DNA of 46,193 nt from Alphaproteobacteria bacterium (GCA_016869735.1 VGDL01000028.1:1-46193), one strand, 5' to 3'; positions 26,868 through 36,107 are shown, numbered from the stretch's first letter. Numbers and translations: made by a program. The notes: generated by a model not told the origin, from the sequence alone.

Positions 26868-27317
26868 ATGGCGGCGCTGATCAAACCGGTGGGTGCTGAA
26901 GCGGCAGCGCTGCTTGCGGAAATGCACGCGGAAAGCTTCCCGGCCAATCAGGCTTGGGGGGTATCTGCCATCACGCTCATGCTTGGCTTGCCTGGGCATT
27001 TCGGTCTTTTGGCCATTCAGCAGGATCAGCCGCTTGGCTTCGCGCTTGGCAGGGTGCAGGCAGATCAGGCTGAAATCCTGACGATCGCCGTCCGGCCGCC
27101 GGCGCGGGGGCAGGGGGTTGGGCGCGCGCTGCTTGATGCCCTGCTGGCTGAAGCCGCCAATCGCGGTGCCATGGACCTGTTTCTGGAGGTGGCGGAGCCC
27201 AATGTGGCGGCGCGCGCGCTTTACACGGGTGCGGGCGCGGACGAAGTGGGCCGCCGGCGCCGCTATTACGCTGATGGCGCGGATGCGCTGGTGCTGCGCC
27301 TGCGCGTGAGGGAGTAG
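26868..27317 (+). CDS. rimI: Ribosomal-protein-alanine N-acetyltransferase (GNAT family)
   Basis: A 149-residue GNAT acetyltransferase. It contains ILTIAVRPPARGQGVGRALLDA (acetyl-CoA-binding motif A, RGQGVG) and LFLEVAEPNVAARALYTGAG, close to RimI, which acetylates the N-terminus of ribosomal protein S18. Adjacency to tsaB supports RimI over a generic GNAT. A TTG at 26859 overlapping the tsaB stop could serve as an earlier start; ATG 26868 was chosen. Confidence 0.85.
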   Translation: MAALIKPVGAEAAALLAEMHAESFPANQAWGVSAITLMLGLPGHFGLLAIQQDQPLGFALGRVQADQAEILTIAVRPPARGQGVGRALLDALLAEAANRGAMDLFLEVAEPNVAARALYTGAGADEVGRRRRYYADGADALVLRLRVRE

Positions 27318-27323
27318 TGCGGT

Positions 27324-27839
27324 TCAGCCTTCCCGCAATTGCGGATTATCGAAATCCGGCCGCCGGGCGCGGGCGAGCGCAGCGCGCAAAGCCTCGGCGA
27401 GTTCGCCCTTTTCCGGCGCGGAAAGGTGCTGGCCGATTTCCAGGGTGCGGCCCCGGCTTTTGATCCAAAGCCGCCCGCCGCGCGGCGCGGCCTCATCCCA
27501 GTCAACCTTGGCCCAATAGGCATCCAGCACGCTGCGCACCACGCGGCCGCGATGATCCACATGGCGGATGGAAAGCCCGGCATCAGTCAGCAGTATTATT
27601 TCACTGATGCGCCGCGATGCCCGCGCATGCCAGACCAGCGCTGCCAGCACGGCACCAACCTCAAGCCCGATGAAGGGCAGCACCGGCCAGGCACCAAGGG
27701 CAAAGAAAACCACCGCCGGAATCGCCGCCGCCAGAAGCAACAGCCCCGCCAGCACACGAAAACCCCGCAGCGTAAAGCTCTGCGGCGGTGTGGAAATCGC
27801 TTCAAACAGAACGGTTTCTCTGGGGGGTGTCATTGGCAT
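27324..27839 (-). CDS. DUF2244 family membrane protein
   Basis: A 171-residue protein with two close membrane helices (about residues 27-68) and a C-terminal cytoplasmic domain containing YWAKVDWDE and LWIKSRGRTLEIGQHLS, characteristic of DUF2244. No function is established. It is divergent from nth with only 31 bases between the starts, an arrangement often seen in alphaproteobacteria. ATG 27833 is an equally possible start. It converges with rimI. Confidence 0.82.
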   Translation of the reverse strand: MPMTPPRETVLFEAISTPPQSFTLRGFRVLAGLLLLAAAIPAVVFFALGAWPVLPFIGLEVGAVLAALVWHARASRRISEIILLTDAGLSIRHVDHRGRVVRSVLDAYWAKVDWDEAAPRGGRLWIKSRGRTLEIGQHLSAPEKGELAEALRAALARARRPDFDNPQLREG

Positions 27840-27870
27840 TTAACTTAGGTCAAAATGCTGCAAGAAAGCC

Positions 27871-28572
27871 ATGCCCAAAGCAAAGCCCGATCACGGTTCT
27901 GCCCGCGCGCCGCGCCGCGCCCGCCTGATGGCGCGCGACCAGGCAGCGGCATTTTTGCGCGCCCTAGCCCAGGGCAATCCCGCGCCAGAGACCGAGCTTT
28001 TCTACACCGATCACTTCTCCCTGCTGGTGGCGGTGGTGCTTTCGGCGCAAACCACGGATGCGGCGGTGAATAAATGCACGTCGGGGCTATTCGCAGCCGC
28101 ACCCACCCCCGCTGCCATGGCGGCGCTGGGCGCTGAGGGGATTGGCCCCTTCATCCGCCGCATCGGCTTGTGGCAGGCCAAGGCGCGCAATGTGGCGGCG
28201 CTGGCGGCGCAATTGGTGGAACGCCATGGCGGCGAAGTGCCCGCGGATCGCGCTGACCTGGAAGCCCTGCCCGGCGTTGGGCGGAAGACCGCGAATGTCG
28301 TGCTGAATGTCGCCTTTGGGCAGAATACCATGGCGGTGGATACGCATATTTTTCGGCTCGGCAATCGCACGGGCCTCGCACCTGGCAAGACGACGCGCGC
28401 GGTGGAAGAAGGCTTGGTCAAGCGCTGCCCGCCCGAATTGCTGCGCGATGCGCATCATTGGCTGATCCTGCATGGGCGCTATATCTGCAAGGCGCGGGCG
28501 CCGGAATGCTGGCGCTGCCCGGCGCGGGCCTTCTGCAATTATCGGGATAAGGTGTTGGCGCCGCCGCCCTAG
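27871..28572 (+). CDS. nth: Endonuclease III (DNA glycosylase/AP lyase)
   Basis: Removes oxidised pyrimidines and nicks abasic sites in base-excision repair. The 233-residue protein has the helix-hairpin-helix LPGVGRKTANVV with catalytic Lys139, catalytic Asp157 (AVDTHIFR), and the [4Fe-4S] loop Cys206-x6-Cys213-x2-Cys216-x5-Cys222. An N-terminal extension of about 20 basic residues is ordinary for alphaproteobacteria. AAGAAAG before ATG 27871 supports the start. Confidence 0.97.
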   Translation: MPKAKPDHGSARAPRRARLMARDQAAAFLRALAQGNPAPETELFYTDHFSLLVAVVLSAQTTDAAVNKCTSGLFAAAPTPAAMAALGAEGIGPFIRRIGLWQAKARNVAALAAQLVERHGGEVPADRADLEALPGVGRKTANVVLNVAFGQNTMAVDTHIFRLGNRTGLAPGKTTRAVEEGLVKRCPPELLRDAHHWLILHGRYICKARAPECWRCPARAFCNYRDKVLAPPP

Positions 28573-28640
28573 ACCTTTGCCTGCCTTGCCGCCCCAGCGC
28601 TGCCGTTCCATGTTGCGCGAAATCTGAAAAGGAATGCCCC

Positions 28641-29441
28641 ATGGAAGCGCCCGTACTTGTTGAAATTGTGGATGACATTGCGCTGGTGACGTTGAACCGG
28701 CCCGAATCGCGCAATCCGCTTGATCCAGAAACCCAGGATGGGCTGATCGCCACCTTCATGAAGCTGGATGCGGACGCCAAGGCGCGTGTGGCGATCCTCA
28801 CGGGTGCGGGCAGCGCCTTTTGCGCCGGCGGCAATGTGCGCCGCATGGGTGAAGCCGCGAGTGGTAGCACGGAACGTACACCAGCCCAGGCACGCGGCTA
28901 TTATCGCCACGGTATTCAGCGCCTGCCGCGCATGTTCGAACAATTGGAAATCCCCGTGATTGCGGCAGTGAACGGCCCGGCCATGGGTGCGGGGTGTGAC
29001 CTGACCTGCATGTGTGATTTGCGCATCGCCGGCCAATCTGCGCGCTTCGCGGAAAGCTTCGTGAAGCTTGGCATCATCCCTGGTGATGGCGGCGCCTGGC
29101 TGCTGCCGCGCGTGGTGGGCTTTGCCAAGGCGGCCGAGATGTCGCTGACCGGTGATGCGCTTTCCGCCGATCAGGCACTGGCTTATGGGTTGGTGTCTCA
29201 GGTGGTGCCGGATGCGGAATTGCTGGATGCAGCACGCGCTTTGGCGCGGCGCATCGCGGCCAATCCGCCGCAAGCCGTGCGCATGGCGCGGCGCTTGCTG
29301 CGCGAAGCCTGGAACAACCGGCTTGATTCCGTGCTGGAGATGTCTTCCGCCATGCAGGCGGTGGCGCATACCACGGAAGACCACAAGGAAGCGCTGGCGG
29401 CGATGCGCGAAAAGCGCAAGCCAACTTATAAGGGCGCCTGA
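28641..29441 (+). CDS. Enoyl-CoA hydratase/isomerase family protein (crotonase)
   Basis: A 266-residue crotonase. The first oxyanion-hole motif is FCAGGNVRRMG and the second is GPAMGAGCDLTCMCD. At the position of the first catalytic Glu of rat enoyl-CoA hydratase (Glu144, in FGQPEILLG) this protein has Phe (FAESFVKLG), while the second Glu (KAAEMSLTG) is kept and an Asp appears in IPGDGG. A different activity, such as isomerase or thioesterase-like, is therefore possible. It is the first gene of a three-gene acyl-CoA operon; AAAGGAA precedes the ATG. Confidence 0.88.
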   Translation: MEAPVLVEIVDDIALVTLNRPESRNPLDPETQDGLIATFMKLDADAKARVAILTGAGSAFCAGGNVRRMGEAASGSTERTPAQARGYYRHGIQRLPRMFEQLEIPVIAAVNGPAMGAGCDLTCMCDLRIAGQSARFAESFVKLGIIPGDGGAWLLPRVVGFAKAAEMSLTGDALSADQALAYGLVSQVVPDAELLDAARALARRIAANPPQAVRMARRLLREAWNNRLDSVLEMSSAMQAVAHTTEDHKEALAAMREKRKPTYKGA

Positions 29442-29444
29442 TCC

Positions 29445-30287
29445 TTGTTTGCGCCGGGCTTGCTTTCCGGGCGGCGCGCGCTGATCACCGGTGGTGGCAC
29501 CGGTTTGGGGCGGGCCATCGCGCGGCGCTATCTGCAATTGGGCGCGCGCATCGCGATTTGCGGGCGGCGCCTCAGCGTTTTGGAAGCAACCGCGGCGGCG
29601 TTGCGTGCGGAAATCCCCGGCGCGGATATTGCCGTTCATGGCTGCGATATTCGCGATGCGGCGACGGTGGAAGTGATGCTGGATGCTGTCTTTGCCGAAG
29701 GCGCGCCGGATATTCTGGTGAATAATGCGGCAGCGAATTTTCTGGCGCAGACGCACCGGCTTTCCGCGCGTGCGCTGGATGCGGTGCTGGCCACCACGCT
29801 GCATGGCGCGGCTTATTGCACCATGGGCGTTGGGCGGCGTTGGATTGATGCCGGGCAACCCGGTGTGGTGCTGAGTATTCTCACACTTTCAGCCTTGCAG
29901 GGTGCCGCCTTCACTGTGCCATCCGCCATGGCCAAGGCCGGGGTTTTGGCGATGACAAAAAGCCTCGCCGTGGAATGGGGCCGGCATGGCATTCGGCTGG
30001 TGGCCATCGCGCCCGGCACTTTCCCAACTGAAGCGGCGGTTGCGCGGCTCCGTCCCGGCGGCCTTGATCATGGCGATGTACCGCTGAACCGTGCCGGCAA
30101 GCATGAGGAATTGACCGATCTTGCCGCCTATCTGGTTTCAGAGAATGCCGGCTATATCACGGGCGAATGCGTGGTGATTGATGGCGGGCGGCGTTATCTG
30201 GGCGGCGCGCGGGCTGGTGTGCGGGAAATGCTCGGCTGGGATGAGGCCGCCTGGGAAAGACAGCGCGAAAAGACACCGAAGAAATGA
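29445..30287 (+). CDS. SDR oxidoreductase resembling 2,4-dienoyl-CoA reductase
   Basis: A 280-residue short-chain dehydrogenase with cofactor motif TGGGTGLGRAIA and the NNAAANF signature found in 2,4-dienoyl-CoA reductases. Like them it has PSAMAKAGVLAMTKSLA, without the classical YxxxK tyrosine. In the mammalian enzyme the catalytic Tyr lies earlier, in TIYAETGSG; here the aligned stretch is TLSALQGAA with Ser in place of Tyr, so activity needs testing. The start is TTG 29445, three bases after the upstream crotonase, with AAGGGCG before it. It overlaps the next gene by ATGA. Confidence 0.82.
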   Translation: MFAPGLLSGRRALITGGGTGLGRAIARRYLQLGARIAICGRRLSVLEATAAALRAEIPGADIAVHGCDIRDAATVEVMLDAVFAEGAPDILVNNAAANFLAQTHRLSARALDAVLATTLHGAAYCTMGVGRRWIDAGQPGVVLSILTLSALQGAAFTVPSAMAKAGVLAMTKSLAVEWGRHGIRLVAIAPGTFPTEAAVARLRPGGLDHGDVPLNRAGKHEELTDLAAYLVSENAGYITGECVVIDGGRRYLGGARAGVREMLGWDEAAWERQREKTPKK

Positions 30288-31102
30288 CCGAAGCCTTCAC
30301 CGAAATTCTCTACTCAGTGGCGGATCGCGTTGCGACCATTACGCTCAATCGGCCAGAACGCATGAATGCCTGGTCCAGCGTGATGGAAGCCGAAACCCGT
30401 GTGGCTTTTGCGCTGGCGGTGGAGGATGAAAATGTGCGCGCCATTGTGCTGACGGCAAGCGGCAAGGGCTTTTGCGTTGGCGCCGACGTTTCCGCCATTG
30501 CGACACGCGGCGCGGAACGCCCAACCTATGCGGGCGTGACGCCGCCGCCAGGTGAAGCGCCCCCCACCGAGGATTTTGCGCGGCGCTATTCCTATATGCT
30601 CAATATCGGCAAGCCGGTGATTGCAGGTATCAATGGTGCGGTGGCGGGTGTTGGTTTCTGCCTGACGCTGTTTTGCGATATCCGTTTCATGGCAGCGGGC
30701 GCCAAGCTTTCCACGGCTTTTGCGCGGCGCGGACTGGTTGCGGAACATGGCAGCGCCTGGATGCTGCCGCGCCTGGTCGGGCCGATGAATGCGGCTGATC
30801 TATTGCTGTCTGGCCGCAGCATCACGGCGGAAGAAGCTGCCGGTATGGGCTTGGTGCGTGTGCTGCCAGCGGATGGTTTTCATGCTGCCGTGCAGGCTTA
30901 CGCGGCTGATCTTGCGAATAATTGCTCGCCCCGTTCCATGCGCGTGATCAAGCGACAATTCACCCTGGCGCCATTTCAGAATTTGTCAGAAGCGGTGGAG
31001 ATGGCCGAGGTGGAACAGGACGCCACGCGCGGCACGGAAGACCGCCGCGAAGGCGTGGCGGCCTTCCTTGAAAAGCGCAAACCGAATTTCACGGGGCGCT
31101 AA
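30284..31102 (+). CDS. Enoyl-CoA hydratase/isomerase family protein (crotonase)
   Basis: A 272-residue crotonase with oxyanion-hole motifs FCVGADVSAI and GAVAGVGFCLTLFCD. The active-site region FARRGLVAEHGSAWML, as in many uncharacterised crotonases, lacks the first hydratase Glu. The start overlaps the stop of the SDR gene (ATGA), showing translational coupling in an unsaturated acyl-CoA operon of crotonase, reductase-like enzyme and crotonase. Its last 14 bases overlap the opposing methyltransferase gene. Confidence 0.88.
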   Translation: MTEAFTEILYSVADRVATITLNRPERMNAWSSVMEAETRVAFALAVEDENVRAIVLTASGKGFCVGADVSAIATRGAERPTYAGVTPPPGEAPPTEDFARRYSYMLNIGKPVIAGINGAVAGVGFCLTLFCDIRFMAAGAKLSTAFARRGLVAEHGSAWMLPRLVGPMNAADLLLSGRSITAEEAAGMGLVRVLPADGFHAAVQAYAADLANNCSPRSMRVIKRQFTLAPFQNLSEAVEMAEVEQDATRGTEDRREGVAAFLEKRKPNFTGR

Positions 31103-32330
31103 TCAAGAGGCGATTTGTCTTTTCCATCGCGGCAACCAAAGCCTGGAATTCGCGCGCGAAAACATCCCGCGCCGTTCCGTTCTGCGCCAGATCATCACCG
31201 ATTTCGCCAATGCTGCGCTTGCCATCAATGCGCGACAGGATCGCGCTGGCCAAACGCGGCAAGGGCACGGGCACGGTCAGGCCATCAAAAGTCACGCGCA
31301 GCACGCTATCGCGCGGCAGGCTGGCGGCAAGCTTCGCGCCATCCAATTCACGCAGGCAGGGAATGGCGGCGGGATCATCCCATGGCGCGCTGATCACAGG
31401 CGCATCGGCCCGCACGCAATAGGCGATATGCACACCCATATTGCCGGTAATCGCCTCGGCTAAGGCAGCGCGCTGCATCATATCCATCGCGTCAATGCGC
31501 GGGCGCAGCTTGGGGTCTGAGATATAAGAAAGCGGATCGTAGCGCAGTGGTTCCACCAAGCATACAATGCGCAAGCCCGCTGCTTCGATCAGCGCATTGA
31601 AGGCGGGTATGGTGAAGGCGACATCGCGCGGATTGAGCAGCAAATCATACAGCCCGGCATCGCCACCCTTTTCATGATCCGTGATCCAGGGATTGCGCCG
31701 CAACCACGCCGTTTCCGGCATTCGCCGCCAAAGCCGCTTGGCTAACTCAACGCGCGATGCCGGCGCTTCATTGGGCGGTGCCAGCAGGCGCAGCGCATCC
31801 TGCGCCATATAGACGCCGGTGCGCCCATGCGGCGCATAGACCATCAGCCCCAAACCACCGCCCGGCGCCAGGGCTGAGACCAGCGCGCGCAGCCCGGCCA
31901 GCGGATCGGGCAGATGATGCAGCACGCCGCAGCAATCAATGTAATCAAACGGCCCAAGCCCGCTGCCCGGCAAATCAAGCAAAGACCCTTCCTGGAAAAT
32001 CACATTGCCAAGCTTCCGTGCCGCCACGCGCGCTTCCGCCACACGCCGCGCCGCGGCTGAACGATCAAGCCAGGTCACATCCCCGGCACGCCCGGCTTGC
32101 GCCATTTGCTGCGCCAGCATCACGGTCGCGTCCCCACTGCCGCCGCCGGCTACCAGGGCGCGCAGCGGCTGGCTGGCCGGGCGGCGTGCACCGAAAATCC
32201 AATGATCCACCTCACGCAAATGGCTTGGGCTGCCGATGATCAGGCGCTTGGCCTCATCCCTTGGGTCCCGCTGCGGGTAGGGGTAGGCATCATATTGCGC
32301 GGCGAGCGCGGTATCGGCGGCGTCTTTCAT
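31089..32330 (-). CDS. SAM-dependent class I methyltransferase with C-terminal winged-helix-like domain
   Basis: A 413-residue protein. The first half is a class I methyltransferase: an opening YDAYPYPQRDPRDEAKRLI, a SAM loop LVAGGGSGDATVML (about 57-70), acidic motif VTWLDRSAAA, and FDYIDCCGVLHHLPDP. The middle (about 190-320) is unassigned. The C-terminal segment (about 355-400) reads LSRIDGKRSIGEIGDDL and then FQALVAAMEKTNRLL, a pattern like PqqD-type winged helices (Ile-Asp-Gly-x-Arg-Ser-Ile-x-Glu-Ile). Substrate unknown. It converges with and overlaps the crotonase gene, and is divergent from the IalB-like gene. Confidence 0.82.
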   Translation of the reverse strand: MKDAADTALAAQYDAYPYPQRDPRDEAKRLIIGSPSHLREVDHWIFGARRPASQPLRALVAGGGSGDATVMLAQQMAQAGRAGDVTWLDRSAAARRVAEARVAARKLGNVIFQEGSLLDLPGSGLGPFDYIDCCGVLHHLPDPLAGLRALVSALAPGGGLGLMVYAPHGRTGVYMAQDALRLLAPPNEAPASRVELAKRLWRRMPETAWLRRNPWITDHEKGGDAGLYDLLLNPRDVAFTIPAFNALIEAAGLRIVCLVEPLRYDPLSYISDPKLRPRIDAMDMMQRAALAEAITGNMGVHIAYCVRADAPVISAPWDDPAAIPCLRELDGAKLAASLPRDSVLRVTFDGLTVPVPLPRLASAILSRIDGKRSIGEIGDDLAQNGTARDVFAREFQALVAAMEKTNRLLISAP

Positions 32331-32417
32331 GGCGCCTATCTACCAAGCCTGGGGAAAGCGGAAAGCCTGGGGGTGAAAAGGTTGCCCCACCCGGCTGGGC
32401 TGCGTATCAAGGGCCCC

Positions 32418-32948
32418 ATGCCTCGCCTGATTCGCCTTTTGCCGCTTTGTTTGGCCCTGGCCGCCCTGCCTGCCTTGGCGCAGCAGCGCCCGGCCGCGCC
32501 TGCCCAACAGGCGGCGCAGCCCGTGCCGCGCCAGCTTGGCAGTTTCCGGGATTGGACGGCGGCTACCTATCAGGAAGGCGGGCAGAAAATCTGCTACGCC
32601 TTCACCCGTGCCAGCAAGTCCGAACCGGCGCGGCAAGGCGTTTTGCTGACCGTGACCCATCGCCCTGCTGGTCGCGATGGGGTGGCGATTTCAGCGGGCT
32701 ATGCCTATCCGCGCGCCGCGGATGTGACGCTTGCTATCGGCCAGACGAACCTGCCTTTCTATACCGGTGGCCATTCCGCCTTTGCGCGTGATGGTGCCGC
32801 GGTGGTGGCCGCGATGCGCAGCGGTAGTCGTGCTTCGGCGCGCGGCCCCGGTGCCGGCGGGCGCGGCACCGCCAATGACCAATTCAGCCTGGCCGGCTTC
32901 GCTGCCGCCTATGATGCGATGTCGCGCGAATGCCCGGCGCGGCGATGA
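32418..32948 (+). CDS. Exported invasion-associated locus B (IalB)-like protein
   Basis: A 176-residue protein with a signal peptide ([21 protein letters not shown]). The domain [22 protein letters not shown] resembles the IalB family (Gly-x-x-x-Asp-Trp ... Cys-Tyr), but overall conservation is modest. Two Cys residues (ICYAF, near residue 57, and ECPARR at the end) could form a disulfide in the periplasm. The name comes from Bartonella; no virulence role is implied. ATG 32418 was chosen over earlier in-frame positions because it begins the signal peptide. Its stop overlaps the rlmN start (ATGA). Confidence 0.75.
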   Translation: MPRLIRLLPLCLALAALPALAQQRPAAPAQQAAQPVPRQLGSFRDWTAATYQEGGQKICYAFTRASKSEPARQGVLLTVTHRPAGRDGVAISAGYAYPRAADVTLAIGQTNLPFYTGGHSAFARDGAAVVAAMRSGSRASARGPGAGGRGTANDQFSLAGFAAAYDAMSRECPARR

Positions 32949-34114
32949 ATAGCGCAGCACTTGACCTGAACGAAGCCGAACGTGCGCGGATATTGGCGAA
33001 GGCCGCCGCTTTCGCCCCGCCGCCGGCGACCCTGCCTGATGGCCGGCGCGATCTGATTGGACTCTCGCGGGAGGAATTGGCCGCGGAAATGCTGGCGATG
33101 GGCGAAAAGCCCTTTCGCGCCAAGCAGCTTTGGCATTGGCTCTATCATCAGGGTGAGGCCGATTTCACCTGCATGAATACCATTGCTAAGCCCATGCAAA
33201 TGAAGCTTGCGGAGCGCTTTGTGGTGGGCCGGCCGGAAGTGGCGACGCAGCAGGATAGCCTGGATGGCACGCGCAAATGGCTATTTCGTTTCCGCGATCA
33301 GCAGCAGGTGGAAACGGTCTATATCCCCTCGGCGGATGAGGATCGCGGCGCGGTCTGCATTTCAACGCAAGTTGGCTGCACCCTGTCCTGCCGCTTCTGT
33401 CACACCGGCACGCAGGCTTTGGTGCGCAATCTGGGCGCCGCCGAAATCGTTGGGCAATTCATCGCGGCGCGCGATTCCTATGGCGAATGGCCGAGCCCCA
33501 GGGATGGGGCGCCGCGCCATCTTTCCAATATCGTTGTCATGGGGATGGGCGAACCGCTCTATAATTACGAAAATGTCGCCAAGGCACTGAAGATCGTGAT
33601 GGATCATGAAGGCATTGGGCTGTCGCGCCGGCGCATCACGCTTTCCACTTCCGGTGTTGTGCCGATGATGGATCGCTGCGGGGCGGAATTGGGCGTTGGC
33701 CTTGCCGTTTCCTTGCATGCGGTCACGGATGATTTGCGCGATGAGATTGTGCCGCTCAATCGCAAATACCCGATTGCGGAAGTGCTGGCCGCCTGCCGGC
33801 GTTATCCCGGCGCATCCAATGCACGGCGCATCACTTTTGAATATGTCATGCTGCGCGGCGTGAATGATAGTGAAGCGGAAGCCCGCGAATTGGTACGGCT
33901 TATTCGCGGCATTCCAGCGAAGGTGAATTTGATTCCCTTCAACCCCTGGCCGGGCAGCCCGTATAAAACCAGCACATCGGAAGCCATCCAGCGTTTTGCT
34001 GCGATTCTGAATGATGCGGGTTACGCAAGCCCCATCCGCCGCCCGCGTGGCCGCGATATCCTGGCGGCTTGTGGCCAGTTGAAGACAGAAAGTGAAAGAA
34101 AGCGGAAGGCGTGA
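32945..34114 (+). CDS. rlmN: Dual-specificity RNA methyltransferase RlmN
   Basis: A radical-SAM enzyme that methylates C2 of A2503 in 23S rRNA and A37 in some tRNAs. The 389-residue protein has the cluster motif CTLSCRFC (Cys145, 149, 152), the auxiliary Cys138 in VCISTQVGC, the conserved [13 protein letters not shown], and the methyl-carrying Cys376 in [12 protein letters not shown] 32945 overlaps the upstream stop as ATGA; ATG 32930 in the same frame would add five residues. The end of the gene lies inside a terminator-like hairpin. Confidence 0.96.
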   Translation: MNSAALDLNEAERARILAKAAAFAPPPATLPDGRRDLIGLSREELAAEMLAMGEKPFRAKQLWHWLYHQGEADFTCMNTIAKPMQMKLAERFVVGRPEVATQQDSLDGTRKWLFRFRDQQQVETVYIPSADEDRGAVCISTQVGCTLSCRFCHTGTQALVRNLGAAEIVGQFIAARDSYGEWPSPRDGAPRHLSNIVVMGMGEPLYNYENVAKALKIVMDHEGIGLSRRRITLSTSGVVPMMDRCGAELGVGLAVSLHAVTDDLRDEIVPLNRKYPIAEVLAACRRYPGASNARRITFEYVMLRGVNDSEAEARELVRLIRGIPAKVNLIPFNPWPGSPYKTSTSEAIQRFAAILNDAGYASPIRRPRGRDILAACGQLKTESERKRKA

Positions 34115-34133
34115 TCCATGCGCGGATCACGCC
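34108..34133. terminator. Bidirectional terminator-like hairpin between rlmN and ctrA
   Basis: Perfect 10-base arms GGCGTGATCC and GGATCACGCC around the loop ATGCGC. The left arm includes the rlmN stop codon (34112-34114). It lies between two convergent genes, a natural site for shared termination; T-runs are weak. Confidence 0.65.
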
Positions 34134-34145
34134 ATATCCCGAACT

Positions 34146-34886
34146 TCAGGCGGCTTGCATGCCAGAAGCGCTGACGGCTGGCTTGGCACCACCGCCCCAA
34201 AATTCCCCGCGTTCATTCTGTTCGCGCAGAACATAGCCGCGGTCCCACACGGTGCCGATCAAATCAGCGCCGCCGGCGACAGCGAGCTTCTTGCGGAGCT
34301 TGCAGATGAAGACATCAATGATCTTCACTTCAGGTTCATCAATGCCGCCATAAAGGTGATTCAGGAAGACTTCCTTGGTCAGCACAACGCCCTTGCGGAG
34401 CGCGAGCAATTCCAGAATGGCGTATTCCTTACCGGTCAGATGCACGGCATTGCCACTGACAGCGACTTCGCGTGAACCGATATTGAGTTGCAGCGGACCA
34501 ACTTGCAGGGTCGGCTGGCTGAAGCCCTTGGCGCGGCGCACAATGGCCTGGATACGCGCGACCAGTTCCTGCTGATCGAACGGCTTGGTGATGAAATCAT
34601 CGGCGCCCATGCCGAAGACCTTCACCTTGGTTTGCGGGCGGCTGACGCCCGACAGGATCAGCACCGGCGTTTCGACGCGACCAGCGCGCAAACGACGCAC
34701 CACTTCGCCACCATCCAAATCCGGCAGCATCAGATCCAACACGATGATGTCATAATCATAGAGTTTGGCGAGTTCGAGGGCTTCTTCCCCGGTATCCGCT
34801 GTTTCCACAATCATGGAAGCATGGCGAAGCATTAAGGAAATGCCACGCGCAGTTGTAGGATCATCCTCGACTAGCAGAACACGCAT
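34146..34886 (-). CDS. ctrA: Cell-cycle response regulator CtrA
   Basis: A 246-residue OmpR-type response regulator, the alphaproteobacterial master regulator of cell cycle and, in many species, motility genes. The receiver has acidic pocket EDD (8-9) and phospho-acceptor Asp51 ([13 protein letters not shown]); the DNA-binding domain has [35 protein letters not shown] and [13 protein letters not shown], near-identical in type to CtrA. The C-terminus ends in a short Ala-rich tail rather than a strongly recognisable proteolysis tag. AAAGGAG before ATG 34886 fixes the start; the frame upstream to 34913 is not coding. Confidence 0.96.
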   Translation of the reverse strand: MRVLLVEDDPTTARGISLMLRHASMIVETADTGEEALELAKLYDYDIIVLDLMLPDLDGGEVVRRLRAGRVETPVLILSGVSRPQTKVKVFGMGADDFITKPFDQQELVARIQAIVRRAKGFSQPTLQVGPLQLNIGSREVAVSGNAVHLTGKEYAILELLALRKGVVLTKEVFLNHLYGGIDEPEVKIIDVFICKLRKKLAVAGGADLIGTVWDRGYVLREQNERGEFWGGGAKPAVSASGMQAA

Positions 34887-35067
34887 TGATCGCTCCTTTT
34901 GACCGACAGACAAGATGTTAACGAGTTACGTGCGGGATTGAAACAAGTTTTTTCACTTCCGCGCGACCCATGAACGATCATCGTCCAAAAAAGTAAATTT
35001 CTTGATAAAGAAATATACTTAAAATGAGTTTTTCGACATTTTTCTACGACCATGGGCCATCTCTTCT
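34887..35067 (-). promoter_or_regulatory. AT-rich promoter region of ctrA
   Basis: A markedly AT-rich spacer that must carry the ctrA promoter. It includes GTTAAC about 30 bases before the gene and, near its distal edge (35068-35082), TTAA-N7-TTAT, one base off the CtrA box TTAA-N7-TTAA. That site overlaps the end of the upstream gene, so autoregulation is only a possibility. One GAATC (a CcrM-type site) lies at 35091. No start point can be fixed from sequence alone. Confidence 0.4.
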
Positions 35068-35961
35068 TTAATTAATGCTTATCAAAAGGTGAATCGCGGC
35101 TAAAAAATCAGCCGGCGACTCGCGTGCCAAAAAGTGTCCAGAAACTGGAACAACCTTTCTCACCAAAAACCGCGTGAAATGCCGGGCGCAGCCCGCGCTA
35201 TTCTCCGGCGGGTCCACGCCATCCTCGGCGCCATGCAAAACCAGGCTTGGCACGGTGATCATCGGGCGGGTGGCAAGGCGGGCTTCAATCGCCGCATAGG
35301 CGGGGTCCCCCGCCACCGCGCGGTGGCGATGGCGATAGGAATGCACGGCCACCGCCACGAAATCGGGATTGTCGAAGCTGGCCGCCGTTTTGGCGTAGCT
35401 TTCGGCAGAGAAGCCCATATTGGGCGACCACATACGCCACAGCAGTTCACAAAGGCTGTGCCGATTCTGGGCCAGGCCCGCCGCGCCCCTGTCTGTTTGC
35501 AGGTACCATTGATACCAATGGCGCGCTTCTTGCGCTGGCGCGGCGGGGTGGATACTCCCCGCAATGTCTTGAATATTATAGCCATTTGCGGAAACCAGGC
35601 CGATGACCCGTTCCGGCCAGAGCGCCGAGACCACGCAGGCCGCCCGCCCGCCCCAATCATACCCGGCCAGGATCGCCTTCGGGATTGCCAGCGCATCCAT
35701 CAGCGCCAGCAAATCAGCGCCCAAGGCCGCCTGTTCGCCGGAACGCGGTGTCGCGGCATCCAGAAAACGGGTTGGGCCATAGCCGCGCAAATAGGGCACC
35801 AGCACGCGGAAGCCCTGGGCAGCGAGTTCAGCCGCCACGCCATCCCAGGTGCGGGCATCATCGGGAAAGCCATGTAGCAGGATGGCCACTGGCCCGGATT
35901 CGGGGCCGTGCATCTCCACCGCCATGTCCAGCACCCCGGCCCTGACCATTCTGAGTTCCAT
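35068..35961 (-). CDS. Alpha/beta hydrolase, epoxide-hydrolase-like
   Basis: A 297-residue alpha/beta hydrolase. LLHGFPDDARTWDGV contains the oxyanion HGxP, and the nucleophile elbow LAGYDWGGRAACV carries Asp rather than Ser, as in epoxide hydrolases and haloalkane dehalogenases. The catalytic His is probably in VPVSGHFLARESP, and the acid in LHGAEDGVDP. ATG 35961 with GGGAGAAG upstream was preferred to ATG 36003. Substrate unknown. It is on the same strand as ctrA but separated by an AT-rich spacer. Confidence 0.85.
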   Translation of the reverse strand: MELRMVRAGVLDMAVEMHGPESGPVAILLHGFPDDARTWDGVAAELAAQGFRVLVPYLRGYGPTRFLDAATPRSGEQAALGADLLALMDALAIPKAILAGYDWGGRAACVVSALWPERVIGLVSANGYNIQDIAGSIHPAAPAQEARHWYQWYLQTDRGAAGLAQNRHSLCELLWRMWSPNMGFSAESYAKTAASFDNPDFVAVAVHSYRHRHRAVAGDPAYAAIEARLATRPMITVPSLVLHGAEDGVDPPENSAGCARHFTRFLVRKVVPVSGHFLARESPADFLAAIHLLISIN

Positions 35962-36107
35962 CGCGACCGCTTCTCCCTCGGTTGACGCATTCTTGATGGT
36001 GAGCATTAACCAAAAGGTCAACGCGAAGCCTTGCGACGCCCTTAAATCGAAAATTATTTACAACCAGGGGATGCGGGGCGGGGGCGCGGCTTCGCCAAAA
36101 AGCTGAA

